DNA of 64,000 nt from Zeimonas sp044507525 (lineage in GTDB: Bacteria; Pseudomonadota; Gammaproteobacteria; Burkholderiales; Burkholderiaceae_E). Below, in pieces: positions 1 through 9,568 of this stretch. The stretch lies in assembly GCA_044507525.1 (NCBI GenBank), contig JBIQJM010000005.1, forward strand, positions 22,305 to 86,304, in the 5' to 3' direction. The position numbers were made by a program, and so were the translations under genes. Every line of letters begins with the position of its first letter. Position 1 is the stretch's first letter. The notes below the pieces were generated by a model. That model made no database searches, had not been told where the DNA came from, and saw only the letters and a list, made by a program, of their open reading frames with translations.

Positions 1-378
1 CGCGGATGAAGTCGGTCTGGCGAACGAGGAACGCCGGCGTCTGCAGCACGTCGACGACCGCCGCCACCGGGGCGATCTGGTCGATCTCGTGCACGTCGGT
101 GAGCACCGGGACGCCGATGCTGCGGCGCACGTCGTCGAGGATCTTCAGCCCCTCGTCCATCCCCGGACCGCGGAACGAAGCGCCGGAGCTGCGGTTCGCC
201 TTGTCGAAGGACGACTTGTAGATGAACGGCACGCCGAGCGCCGAGGTGATCTCCTTCAGCCGCCCGGCGGTGTCGAGCGCGAGCTGTCGCGATTCGATCG
301 CGCACGGTCCGGCGATCAGGAACAGCGGCCGATCGAGGCCCGCTTCGAATCCGCACAGGCGCATCGCTCGGGTTCCGC

Positions 379-382
<4 letters not shown>
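1..382 (-). CDS. kdsA: 3-deoxy-8-phosphooctulonate synthase, N-terminal part (cut by window edge)
   Basis: KdsA condenses arabinose-5-phosphate with phosphoenolpyruvate to make KDO-8-phosphate for lipopolysaccharide, in the cytoplasm. About 127 N-terminal residues are present. They include the family signatures LIAGPCAIES near residue 22, YKSSFDKANR near residue 55 and LTDVHE near residue 96. The rest of the TIM barrel lies beyond position 1. The ATG at 382-380 overlaps the stop of pyrG in an ATGA, so it is translationally coupled to pyrG. A pyrG-kdsA order (often followed by eno) is usual in betaproteobacteria. Confidence 0.95.
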
Positions 383-2070
<1,688 letters not shown>

Positions 2071-2091
2071 GAGGCTCGGCCGGAAAGCGCG

Positions 2092-2097
2092 ATTATA
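2092..2097 (-). promoter_or_regulatory. -10 element of the pyrG promoter
   Basis: Read on the minus strand this is TATAAT, 21 bases before the pyrG ATG. A weak -35 (TCGGTC) sits 17 bases upstream, at 2120-2115. The implied mRNA leader is only about 14 bases and has no clear ribosome binding site. The element falls in the 66-base gap between the diffusion facilitator gene and pyrG. Confidence 0.5.
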
Positions 2098-2136
2098 CAA
2101 GCGAAGGAGCCGCGGACCGAGGCCGCGTCCCGCTCT

Positions 2137-3180
2137 TCAGGCGCGTCGGCGGCAGTGGGCTTCCTGGCGCAGCAGCATCTCCTCCTCCTGCGTCGTTTCC
2201 GGCTGCAGCGTCAGGTGGCGGATGCCGTGACGCTCGTCCATCGTGGCGCGGATCTGCGCCAGGATCGCCGGCCAGTCGGCCATCTCGCCGATCGCCACGT
2301 GTGCCGACAGGGCCGGGCTGCCGTCGCCGAGCGACCACAGGTGCAGGTCGCGCACCCAGCTCACGCCGGGCGTCTCGCGCAGCGAGGCTTCGACCCCGCC
2401 GACGTCGACGCCCTCGGGGACGGCGTTCATCAGGACCCGGCCGCTGTCGCGCAGCAGGCGCACGGTCGCCACCAGCAGCAGCACGCAGATCGCCAGCGTG
2501 AGGATCGGGTCGATCGTCGTCCACCCGGTGTACCAGACGGTGCCGAGCGCGACGATCGCGATCAGCGAACCGGCGAAATCGCCGATCACGTGCAGCAGCG
2601 CCGCGCGCGTGTTCAGTTCGTGCCGCTCGCCGTGCAGCAGCCGCCATACGCCGGCGTTCACCAGCAGTCCGGCGACGGCGACCGGCAGCGCCAGGCGCAC
2701 GTCGATCGGCGGGGTGTCGCTCAGCCGGCCGATCGCCTCGAAGACGAGGAAGGCGAGGACGCCGACGTAGAAGATGCCGTTCAGCAGCGCGGCGAGCGTC
2801 TCCACGCGTCCGTAGCCGAAACTCATCTGCGGCCCGGCTTCGCGGCGCGCGAAGCGCTTCGCGCCCCAGGCGATGCCGAGCGCGGCCGCGTCGGTGAGCA
2901 TGTGCACGCCGTCGGAGACCAGCGCGAGCGAGCCGCTGACGATCCCGACACCCACCTCGATCAGGGCGAAGACGAGCACGATCGCCAGCGACCATCCGAG
3001 CGCGCGCGACGAACCGGTACCGCCCCCGTGCGCGTGCCCGTGCGCGTGCCCGCCGATGTGCGCGTGCGAATGCGCGTGGTGGGGACGGGAATGGGAATGC
3101 GAATGCGAAGACAAGGCGGAACCCGATTGCGGCCGCGCGCGCGGCGTGCCCGCGGCGTGCCCGGCTGTGCGATGCGTCAT
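2137..3180 (-). CDS. Cation diffusion facilitator (zinc/cobalt efflux, CzcD/ZitB type)
   Basis: This is a 347-residue inner-membrane cation/proton antiporter of the CDF family, which exports divalent metal, usually zinc. Residues 25-52 form a histidine-rich cytoplasmic segment (alternating H-S, H-A and H-G) thought to bind metal. Six hydrophobic segments follow. Metal-site motifs are visible as HMLTD (residues 93-97) in the second helix and HVIGD in the fifth. The C-terminal 90 residues match the cytoplasmic dimer domain. The ATG at 3180 is chosen because the longer open frame would run through the TATAAT element of the divergent scoA gene. The specific metal is not readable. Confidence 0.9.
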   Translation of the reverse strand: MTHRTAGHAAGTPRARPQSGSALSSHSHSHSRPHHAHSHAHIGGHAHGHAHGGGTGSSRALGWSLAIVLVFALIEVGVGIVSGSLALVSDGVHMLTDAAALGIAWGAKRFARREAGPQMSFGYGRVETLAALLNGIFYVGVLAFLVFEAIGRLSDTPPIDVRLALPVAVAGLLVNAGVWRLLHGERHELNTRAALLHVIGDFAGSLIAIVALGTVWYTGWTTIDPILTLAICVLLLVATVRLLRDSGRVLMNAVPEGVDVGGVEASLRETPGVSWVRDLHLWSLGDGSPALSAHVAIGEMADWPAILAQIRATMDERHGIRHLTLQPETTQEEEMLLRQEAHCRRRA

Positions 3181-3220
3181 CGTGCGAAGGGGCGAAGCCT
3201 CTCCGATTGTAGCGGCCGCA

Positions 3221-3226
3221 TATAAT
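3221..3226 (+). promoter_or_regulatory. -10 element of the scoAB promoter
   Basis: A perfect TATAAT lies 36 bases before the scoA ATG, in the 82-base divergent gap between the cation diffusion facilitator and scoA. No convincing -35 hexamer is seen, so an activator may be needed. This is a sequence match only. Confidence 0.5.
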
Positions 3227-3262
3227 CCGTGCCGACCCGGGCGTCTCCACACGAGGAAATCG

Positions 3263-3961
3263 ATGAGCAAGGTCTACCCGAACGCGGCGCAGGCGCTCAA
3301 GGGCGTCGTCGCCGACGGACAGATGATCGCGGTCGGCGGCTTCGGGCTGTGCGGCATTCCGGAGGCGCTGATCGCGGCGCTGCGCGATTCGGGCGTGCGC
3401 GACCTCACCTGCGTCTCGAACAACGCGGGCGTCGACGGATTCGGACTCGGGCAGCTGCTCACGACGCGCCAGGTCCGCAAGATGATCGCGTCGTACGTCG
3501 GAGAGAACAAGGAGTTCGAGCGACAGTACCTGGCGGGCGAACTCGAGCTCGAGTTCACCCCCCAGGGGACGCTCGCCGAGAAGCTGCGCGCGGGCGGCGC
3601 GGGCATCCCCGCGTTCTTCACGCGCACGGGCGTCGGCACGATCGTCGCCGAAGGCAAGGAAACGCGCGAGTTCGACGGGCACACGTACGTGATGGAACGT
3701 TCGCTCGTTCCCGACGTGTCGCTGGTGAAAGCCTGGATGGCCGACCGCGCGGGCAACCTCGTGTTCCGCCGCACGGCGCGCAACTTCAACCCGAACGTCG
3801 CGATGGCCGGGCGCGTCACCATCGCCGAGGCCGAGGTCATCGTCCCCACCGGCGAGATCGATCCCGATCACGTGCACCTGCCCGGCATCTACGTGCATCG
3901 CATCGTCCACAACCCGACGCCCGAGAAGCGCATCGAGCAGCGCACCACGCGCGCGCGCTGA
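3263..3961 (+). CDS. scoA: 3-oxoacid CoA-transferase subunit A
   Basis: This is the alpha subunit of succinyl-CoA:3-ketoacid CoA-transferase, which activates acetoacetate with CoA from succinyl-CoA. The 232 residues carry the family pattern, including GGFGLCGIPE near residue 29, the SNNAG segment near residue 56, and the GTGVGT-like region RTGVGT with its following acidic loop. The ATG at 3263 is preceded by an AGGAAA ribosome site. The partner subunit follows after 28 bases. The pair is common in bacteria that degrade polyhydroxybutyrate, fatty acids or leucine. Confidence 0.93.
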   Translation: MSKVYPNAAQALKGVVADGQMIAVGGFGLCGIPEALIAALRDSGVRDLTCVSNNAGVDGFGLGQLLTTRQVRKMIASYVGENKEFERQYLAGELELEFTPQGTLAEKLRAGGAGIPAFFTRTGVGTIVAEGKETREFDGHTYVMERSLVPDVSLVKAWMADRAGNLVFRRTARNFNPNVAMAGRVTIAEAEVIVPTGEIDPDHVHLPGIYVHRIVHNPTPEKRIEQRTTRAR

Positions 3962-3989
3962 ACGCTCTTCGGCAAACGGAGAAACGCAC

Positions 3990-4643
3990 ATGGCCTGGAA
4001 CCGCGACCAGATGGCGGCACGCGCCGCGCAGGAACTGCGCGACGGGTTCTACGTGAACCTCGGGATCGGACTGCCGACGCTCGTCGCCAATCACGTCCCC
4101 GAGAGCATGGAAGTGTGGCTGCAGTCGGAGAACGGCTTGCTCGGCATCGGCCCCTTTCCCACCGAGGACGAGGTCGACGCCGACATGATCAACGCGGGCA
4201 AGCAGACGGTCACGACGCTGCCCGGTTCGTCGATCTTCTCGTCGGCCGATTCCTTCGCGATGATCCGCGGCGGGAAGATCGACCTCGCGATCCTCGGCGC
4301 GATGCAGGTGAGCGAGCGCGGCGACCTCGCCAACTGGATGATCCCCGGCAAGATGGTCAAGGGGATGGGCGGCGCCATGGACCTCGTCGCCGGGGTCGGA
4401 CGCGTCATCGTGCTGATGGAGCACACGGCGAAGAAGAAGGACGGCAGCGAGGAGCACAAGATCCTGCCGGAATGCACGCTGCCGCTCACCGGAGTGGGCG
4501 TGGTCGACCTGATCATCACCGACCTCGGCGTGTTGCAGGTCGGCGACGACGGGCTGAAGCTCGTCGAGCTCGCGCCGGGCGTGACCGTCGACGAACTCGC
4601 CGCGAAGACGGGCTGCCCGGTGGACGTGTCCGCGATCGCCTGA
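3990..4643 (+). CDS. scoB: 3-oxoacid CoA-transferase subunit B
   Basis: This 217-residue beta subunit supplies the catalytic glutamate of the CoA-transferase, in the motif SENGLLG (residues 46-52). NLGIGLPT near residue 23 and GGAMDLV near residue 125 are further family signatures. ScoA and ScoB form the active heteromer. The start has a GGAG-type site (ACGGAGAAACGCAC). The TGA stop lies in one arm of a hairpin whose other arm holds the stop of the converging thioesterase gene. Confidence 0.94.
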   Translation: MAWNRDQMAARAAQELRDGFYVNLGIGLPTLVANHVPESMEVWLQSENGLLGIGPFPTEDEVDADMINAGKQTVTTLPGSSIFSSADSFAMIRGGKIDLAILGAMQVSERGDLANWMIPGKMVKGMGGAMDLVAGVGRVIVLMEHTAKKKDGSEEHKILPECTLPLTGVGVVDLIITDLGVLQVGDDGLKLVELAPGVTVDELAAKTGCPVDVSAIA

Positions 4644-4665
4644 GCGCGCTCGAGCGGGGCGCTCA
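4641..4665. terminator. Hairpin holding both convergent stop codons
   Basis: TGAGCGC at 4641-4647 pairs with GCGCTCA at 4659-4665. The left arm starts with the scoB stop, and the right arm starts (on the minus strand) with the thioesterase stop. There is no T-run on either side, so termination activity is uncertain. Its position between converging genes fits a bidirectional terminator. Confidence 0.35.
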
Positions 4666-5115
4666 GCGCACGAACGGACGCGTCATCGCGGCGCGCGCCT
4701 CGTCGGACAGCGGCGCGGACTTCCTCGTCGTGTAGTCGACCCAGACCACCTTGGCCGCCCCGCTCGCGTGGACGACGTCGCGCTCGTCGCTGCGCAGCAT
4801 GTCGATGTACGTCTGGACGCTCGATCGCCCGATCGCACCGACGTACTGCCGGCAGATCACGCTGCCGGGATAGTGCAGCTCGCGCAGGAACGTGCAGCTC
4901 GCGTTGACGATCAGCGGCCCCTGCCCGCGCCGCTGCAAGGTGAATCCGAGCGAGTCGAACCAGCTGATCCGCACCTGCTCCATGTAGCGGAAATAGACGG
5001 TGTTGTTGACATGGCCGAGCGCGTCCATGTCGCCCCATCGGATCGGAATCTCGACTTCGTATACGAAGATGCGCTCGCCCACCGGCTGCCCCTCGCTCGC
5101 GACGGCGCCCGTCAC
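4663..5115 (-). CDS. Acyl-CoA thioesterase, hotdog fold (4-hydroxybenzoyl-CoA thioesterase/YbgC type)
   Basis: This 150-residue single hotdog-domain protein is predicted to hydrolyse an acyl- or aroyl-CoA thioester. The active-site segment RWGDMDALGHVNN at residues 25-37 has the aspartate and the GHVNN loop typical of YbgC/4HBT enzymes. The start is GTG at 5115, overlapping the P450 stop as GTGA. It is the third gene of an SDR-P450-thioesterase operon, so its substrate is probably the CoA ester of the same pathway. The true acyl group is unknown. Confidence 0.85.
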   Translation of the reverse strand: MTGAVASEGQPVGERIFVYEVEIPIRWGDMDALGHVNNTVYFRYMEQVRISWFDSLGFTLQRRGQGPLIVNASCTFLRELHYPGSVICRQYVGAIGRSSVQTYIDMLRSDERDVVHASGAAKVVWVDYTTRKSAPLSDEARAAMTRPFVR

Positions 5116-6383
5116 GCCGCGTACACCCGCGCCGGCAGATGGCGGAATCCGCGGAAACGGATGCGCCGGTCGCGCAGGGGCTCGCCGTCGCGCTCGATGT
5201 GCGCGAAGCGCGCGAGCAGGCGCGCGATGGCGATCCGCCCTTCGAGCCGGGCGACGCTCATGCCCGCGCACGCGTGATCGCCGTGGCCGAAGGCGAAGTG
5301 CCGGTTCGGCCTGCGCGCCACGTCGAAGCGGTCGGGATCGGGGAACTGCGCGGGATCGCGGTTGGCCGCACCGATGCCCAGCGTGACGAAGCTGCCCGCG
5401 GCGAGCCGGCGGTCGGACAGCTCGACGTCGTCGCGCAGGCGGCGATTGTTCAGCTGCAACGGGCTCTCGTAGCGCAGCATCTCCTCGATCGCGCCGTTCA
5501 CCAGCGACGGATCCTCGCGCAGCCGCTGCATCTGCCCGGGAAGGCGCAGCAGCGTATCGAGTCCGTTGCCGATCAGGTTCGTCGTCGTCTCGTGCCCGGC
5601 GTTGAGCAGGAAGATGCAGTTGTGCACGAGTTCACGGTGCGTGAGGCGCTCGCCGTCGCCTTCGCCGGCGATCAGCCGGGTGAGCACGTCCTCGTTCACG
5701 TCCAGCGGGTTCGCGCGCCGCTCTTCGATCAGCGCGTCGAGGAACGACGAGAACTCGCGCACCGAGCGGTTGCCGTCCTCGAGCATCCGGGCCGTGGGCG
5801 CCGGTTCGAGCGCGCCCAGGATGGCGAGCGACCAGCCGCGCAGCGGCCCGCGCGCTTCGCGCGGCACCGCGAGCAGGTTGCCGATCACCTCGATCGGGAT
5901 CGCCGCCGCGAAGTCGTCGATGAGGTCGACCCGCTCCCTGCGCTGCATCGCATCGAGCAGCCCGTCGACGAGTTGCACGACGCCGGCCTGCATGCGCGAG
6001 ACCGCGCGCTGGCTCAGCGCGCCGAGCATCAGGCGGCGCACGCGCGTGTGCAGCGGCGGGTCGCTGAAGACGAGGCTCGTCGTGTGGTGCTCGTACAGCG
6101 GGGAGTCGCCGAACTTCGGCGCGAACTCGACCTTCTTGTCCGAGCTGGCGGCGCCGCTGCGGTAGACGATCGAGACGTCCTCGTAGCGACTGAGGAAGAC
6201 GCTGCCGTCGCCCATCGTGCGCACCGGGTCGTAGGTGCGCAGCGCCGCGTAGTACGGATAGGGATCGTCGCAGAAGGAGACGGGCGGCGTGCGCAGCTCG
6301 AAGCTGCGCGCGATGCGCGCGGCCTCGTCGGGATCGAAGGCATCGGCCGCGCGCCGGCCGGCCGACGCAGGCGCGACGCTCAT
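5112..6383 (-). CDS. Cytochrome P450
   Basis: This 423-residue soluble bacterial P450 mono-oxygenase has the expected signatures. These are the I-helix AGHETT (262-267) with the acid-alcohol pair, ExxR at E301-R304, and the heme loop FGHGDHACAG with ligand Cys372. No ferredoxin or ferredoxin reductase gene is adjacent, so the redox partner must come from elsewhere. The ATG overlaps the SDR stop as ATGA, and the stop overlaps the thioesterase GTG. The substrate is unknown; the neighbours suggest hydroxylation of an acyl or alicyclic compound that is also oxidised by the SDR. Confidence 0.95.
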   Translation of the reverse strand: MSVAPASAGRRAADAFDPDEAARIARSFELRTPPVSFCDDPYPYYAALRTYDPVRTMGDGSVFLSRYEDVSIVYRSGAASSDKKVEFAPKFGDSPLYEHHTTSLVFSDPPLHTRVRRLMLGALSQRAVSRMQAGVVQLVDGLLDAMQRRERVDLIDDFAAAIPIEVIGNLLAVPREARGPLRGWSLAILGALEPAPTARMLEDGNRSVREFSSFLDALIEERRANPLDVNEDVLTRLIAGEGDGERLTHRELVHNCIFLLNAGHETTTNLIGNGLDTLLRLPGQMQRLREDPSLVNGAIEEMLRYESPLQLNNRRLRDDVELSDRRLAAGSFVTLGIGAANRDPAQFPDPDRFDVARRPNRHFAFGHGDHACAGMSVARLEGRIAIARLLARFAHIERDGEPLRDRRIRFRGFRHLPARVYAA

Positions 6384-7153
6384 ACGCCGAATCCGTCGTC
6401 GGCGGCGATCACCGCCCCGTTGACGAAGCCGGAGCGGTCGGAGGCGAGCAGCACGAGCAGGCCGTCGAGGTCTTCGGGCCGGCCGACCCGGCGCCGCGGC
6501 AGCATCCGGATGAGCTTCTGCCCGGCTTCGGTCTTCCAGTGCTCCGCGTTGATCTCGGTCTCGATGTAGCCGGGGCAGATCGCGTTGACGTTGATGCCGT
6601 AGCGCCCCCACTCGAGCGCCATCGCCTTCGTCATCTGGACGACCGCCGCCTTGCTCATGCAGTAGACGCCGATCTGCGCGAGCACGCGCAGCGCCGCCAT
6701 CGACGCGACGTTGACGATGCGCGCACCGCGCTGCGGGTCCTGCCTGGCGCGCGCGATCATCCGGCGCGCGACCTGCTGCGCGACGAAGAAGGCACCGCGC
6801 GTATTGGTGTCGAAAATGAAGTCGTAGTCTTCCGGCGTGACGTCGACCAGCCGCTGCGTCGTGCTCACGCCCGAGTTGTTCACCAGGATGTCGATCGGCC
6901 CGGCCTGCGCCTCGGCCTGCTCGACGGCATCGCCGATCCCCTGCACGTCGGTGACGTCGAGCGCGACCACGTGCGCGCTCCCGCCGGCCGACTCGATCTC
7001 CGCGCGCAGCTCCTTCAGGCGCTCGACGCGCCGCGACGCGAGCACGACCTGCGCACCGTTGTCGGCGAGCACGCGCGCGAAGCGCGCGCCCAGCCCGCTC
7101 GAGGCGCCGGTCACGAGCGCGGTCTTTCCGTCGAGATCGAATCGGGTAGGCAC
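6380..7153 (-). CDS. Short-chain dehydrogenase/reductase (SDR family)
   Basis: This 257-residue classical SDR, an NAD(P)-dependent alcohol dehydrogenase or ketoreductase, has the cofactor loop TGASSGLG (residues 15-22), NNSG (92-95), catalytic Ser151 and Tyr164-x3-Lys168 (YCMSK). The C-terminal half has the usual PGYIETEIN segment. A GTG start at 7153 is preceded by GAGGAGA eight bases upstream, and I prefer it to longer frames that lack a ribosome site. It is the first gene of the operon with the P450 and thioesterase. The likely role is to oxidise an alcohol or reduce a ketone in the same small pathway. Confidence 0.92.
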   Translation of the reverse strand: MPTRFDLDGKTALVTGASSGLGARFARVLADNGAQVVLASRRVERLKELRAEIESAGGSAHVVALDVTDVQGIGDAVEQAEAQAGPIDILVNNSGVSTTQRLVDVTPEDYDFIFDTNTRGAFFVAQQVARRMIARARQDPQRGARIVNVASMAALRVLAQIGVYCMSKAAVVQMTKAMALEWGRYGINVNAICPGYIETEINAEHWKTEAGQKLIRMLPRRRVGRPEDLDGLLVLLASDRSGFVNGAVIAADDGFGV

Positions 7154-7271
7154 GAACGCTTCTCCTCGGTTCCGGCGCGGGCGCGGGGCCGGCCGCTGCG
7201 ACGGCGCGGGACGGCGCCTGCGCGTGCGAGGAATGGTAGCCGATCGGGTCGGCGCCTCGGGAGTGCTCCGT

Positions 7272-7301
7272 TTGCGTGCGCCCGACGCTTTCCGGGACAA
7301 T
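7272..7301 (+). promoter_or_regulatory. Candidate promoter of the ETF:ubiquinone oxidoreductase gene
   Basis: TTGCGT (7272-7277) and GACAAT (7296-7301) are separated by 18 bases. They lie 55 bases before the start codon, in the divergent gap with the SDR gene. The match to the sigma-70 consensus is moderate. Confidence 0.35.
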
Positions 7302-7356
7302 CCGCTGCGAAACCCGGCGGGACAGATCGTCGGACGCACACGGAGAGCACATCAAG

Positions 7357-9006
7357 ATGGAAATCGAGCGCGAGTCGATGGAGTTCGACGTCGTGATCGT
7401 CGGCGCGGGGCCCGCAGGGCTGTCCGCCGCGATCCGGCTCAAGCAGCTCGCCGCCGAGCGGGGAACCGAGCTCGGCGTCTGCGTCGTCGAGAAAGGCTCC
7501 GAGGTCGGCGCGCACATCCTTTCGGGCGCCGTAATGGACCCGCGCGCGCTGGGCGAGCTGTTCCCCGACTGGCGCGAGCGCGGCGCGCCGCTGGGCACCG
7601 AGGTGCGGGAAGACCGCTTCCTGTTCCTTTCGGAGAAGGGCACGCGGCGCGTTCCGAACTGGATGCTTCCCGAGTGCTTCCGCAACCACGGCAACTACGT
7701 CGTGAGCCTGGGCGAGTTCGTCCGCTGGCTCGGCGCGCAGGCCGAGGCGCTGGGCATCGAGGTCTACCCCGGATTCGCCGCTGCCGAGATCCTCTACGAC
7801 GAGCAGGGCGCGGTGAAGGGCATCGCCACCGGCAACATGGGCGTGGGACGCGACGGCGAGCCGACGGCGAACTTCCAGCCCGGCATGGAGCTGCACGGCA
7901 AGTACACGTTCTTCGCCGAGGGATCGCGCGGCCACCTGGGGCGCCAGCTGATTTCGCGCTATCGGCTCGACGAGGGGCGCGACCCGCAGAGCTACGCGAT
8001 CGGCATCAAGGAGCTGTGGGAGATCGAGCCCTCGAAGTTCGAGCCGGGGCTCGTCATCCACACCGCCGGCTGGCCGCTGGAGAACGACACCTACGGCGGC
8101 TCGTTCCTCTATCACTGGCGCGACAACAAGATCGCCATCGGATACGTCGTCGGTCTGAATTACGGCAATCCGTACCTGTCGCCGTACGAGGAGTTCCAAC
8201 GTTACAAGACGCATCCGGCAATTCGTTCCGTGCTCGAAGGCGGCAAGCGGCTGTCGTACGGTGCGCGCTCGATCACCGCCGGCGGGATCAATTCGCTGCC
8301 GAAGTTCAGCTTCGCGGGCGGTTGCCTGATCGGTTGCGACGCCGGCTTCCTCAACGCATCGCGCATCAAGGGCAGCCACGCGGCGATCAAGACCGGAATG
8401 CTGGCCGCGGACGCCGCCTTCGAGGCGATCACGGCAGGCCGCTCGGCGGACGAGCTCGTCGCCTATCGCGACGCGTTCGAGAAATCGTGGCTGCGCGACG
8501 AGTTGCACCGGGCGCGCAACTTCAAGCCGGCGATGGGCAAGGGACTCTGGATGGGGACGCTGCTCGTCGGGATCGACCAGACCGTGTTCCGCGGCAAGGC
8601 GCCGTACACGATGCACACGAAGCGCCCCGACAACGAATACCTGAAACCCGCGGCGGAATCGAAGCCGATCGCCTATCCGAAACCCGACGGGAAGATCTCG
8701 TTCGACCGGCTGTCGTCGGTGTTCGTCTCGAACACCAACCACGAGGAGGATCAGCCGGTGCACCTGACGCTGAAGGACCCGCAGGTGCCGGTGCAGATCA
8801 ACCTCGCCCGCTACGCCGGCCCCGAACAGCGCTACTGCCCGGCCGGCGTCTACGAGTTCGTGCGCGACGACTCGGGTGCCGAACGATTGCAGATCAACGC
8901 GCAGAACTGCGTGCACTGCAAGACGTGCGACATCAAGGACCCGACGCAGAACATCGTGTGGGTCGTCCCCGAGGGGGGCGGCGGGCCGAACTATTCCGAG
9001 ATGTGA
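7357..9006 (+). CDS. Electron transfer flavoprotein:ubiquinone oxidoreductase
   Basis: ETF-QO passes electrons from ETF, reduced by acyl-CoA and other dehydrogenases, to ubiquinone at the inner membrane. The 549 residues match the family length. GAGPAG at 16-21 is the FAD-binding loop. The C terminus has the [4Fe-4S] cysteines in YCPAG and NCVHCKTC, followed by the terminal segment PTQNIVWVVPEGGGGPNY. The ATG has GGAGAG upstream. It stands alone with its own terminator-like hairpin and serves general fatty and amino acid oxidation. Confidence 0.96.
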   Translation: MEIERESMEFDVVIVGAGPAGLSAAIRLKQLAAERGTELGVCVVEKGSEVGAHILSGAVMDPRALGELFPDWRERGAPLGTEVREDRFLFLSEKGTRRVPNWMLPECFRNHGNYVVSLGEFVRWLGAQAEALGIEVYPGFAAAEILYDEQGAVKGIATGNMGVGRDGEPTANFQPGMELHGKYTFFAEGSRGHLGRQLISRYRLDEGRDPQSYAIGIKELWEIEPSKFEPGLVIHTAGWPLENDTYGGSFLYHWRDNKIAIGYVVGLNYGNPYLSPYEEFQRYKTHPAIRSVLEGGKRLSYGARSITAGGINSLPKFSFAGGCLIGCDAGFLNASRIKGSHAAIKTGMLAADAAFEAITAGRSADELVAYRDAFEKSWLRDELHRARNFKPAMGKGLWMGTLLVGIDQTVFRGKAPYTMHTKRPDNEYLKPAAESKPIAYPKPDGKISFDRLSSVFVSNTNHEEDQPVHLTLKDPQVPVQINLARYAGPEQRYCPAGVYEFVRDDSGAERLQINAQNCVHCKTCDIKDPTQNIVWVVPEGGGGPNYSEM

Positions 9007-9033
9007 AGGGCGCGGGGCGTAGGGCGGGAGAGC

Positions 9034-9060
9034 GAGCAAGCCGGCATCGCCGGCCTGCTC
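9034..9060 (+). terminator. Terminator-like hairpin after the ETF:ubiquinone oxidoreductase gene
   Basis: GAGCAAGCCGGC (9034-9045) pairs with GCCGGCCTGCTC (9049-9060) around an ATC loop with one mismatch. It begins 28 bases after the stop. It is followed by a pyrimidine run (CTTCCCCCTTC) rather than a clean T-tract. It lies between converging genes. Confidence 0.5.
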
Positions 9061-9094
9061 CTTCCCCCTTCACCCTCGACCCTTCACCGGGGTT

Positions 9095-9568
9095 CTACTG
9101 CCCGAATTGCCGCGCGCGTCGTTGGCCGCCGTAGCCGCCGCGATTGCCGCCGCCTCCGTCGCGGTCGCCGTAGCCGCCTCCACCACCCCCGCTGTAGCCG
9201 CCGCCTCCACCACCGCGACCGTAGCCGCCGCCACCGCCGTAGCCACCACCTCCGCCACCGCCGTAGCCGCCGCCTCCGCCGCCACCGTAGCCGCCGCCCG
9301 GACGTCGCCCGCCTCCACCCCCCTGCTCGCGGGCTTCGTTGACGACGAGGCTGCGCCCTTCGAGCGAGTAGCCGTTGAGGGCGCGGATGGCGGCTTGCGC
9401 CGCGTCATCGGAGGTCATCGTGACGAAGCCGAAACCGCGCGAACGACCGGTTTCCCGGTCGGTGACGATCTTCGCGTCGGTGACTTCACCATGACTGCCG
9501 AACAGCTGCGACAACTGTGCATCGGTTGCGCGCCACGGCAGGTTTCCTACATAGATCTTGGTTCCCAT
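9095..9568 (-). CDS. Glycine-rich RNA-binding protein with one RRM domain
   Basis: This 157-residue protein has one RNA recognition motif (residues 3-82). The RNP2 motif IYVGNL is at 5-10 and RNP1 RGFGFVTM at 44-51. A tail of about 60 residues of Y-(G)n repeats follows, ending in RARQFGQ. The architecture resembles the cold-inducible Rbp proteins of cyanobacteria and proteobacteria, which bind single-stranded RNA. A GAGGAA ribosome site precedes the ATG inside a possible small hairpin. The long upstream non-coding stretch fits post-transcriptional control of a cold-shock-type gene. The RNA targets are unknown. Confidence 0.88.
   Translation of the reverse strand: MGTKIYVGNLPWRATDAQLSQLFGSHGEVTDAKIVTDRETGRSRGFGFVTMTSDDAAQAAIRALNGYSLEGRSLVVNEAREQGGGGGRRPGGGYGGGGGGGYGGGGGGGYGGGGGYGRGGGGGGYSGGGGGGYGDRDGGGGNRGGYGGQRRARQFGQ
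9125..9315 (-). repeat. Imperfect glycine-codon repeat inside the RRM protein gene
   Basis: Repeating GGC/GGT triplets broken by TAC codons encode the Y-(G)n tail. Unit lengths vary, so this is a low-complexity coding repeat prone to slippage, not a CRISPR or structural repeat. Confidence 0.8.

Noticed and set aside
9125..9315. Regular short repeats that look like a CRISPR array
   Set aside because: The period is variable and three-base phased, spacers are absent, and the repeat encodes the glycine tail of the RRM protein.
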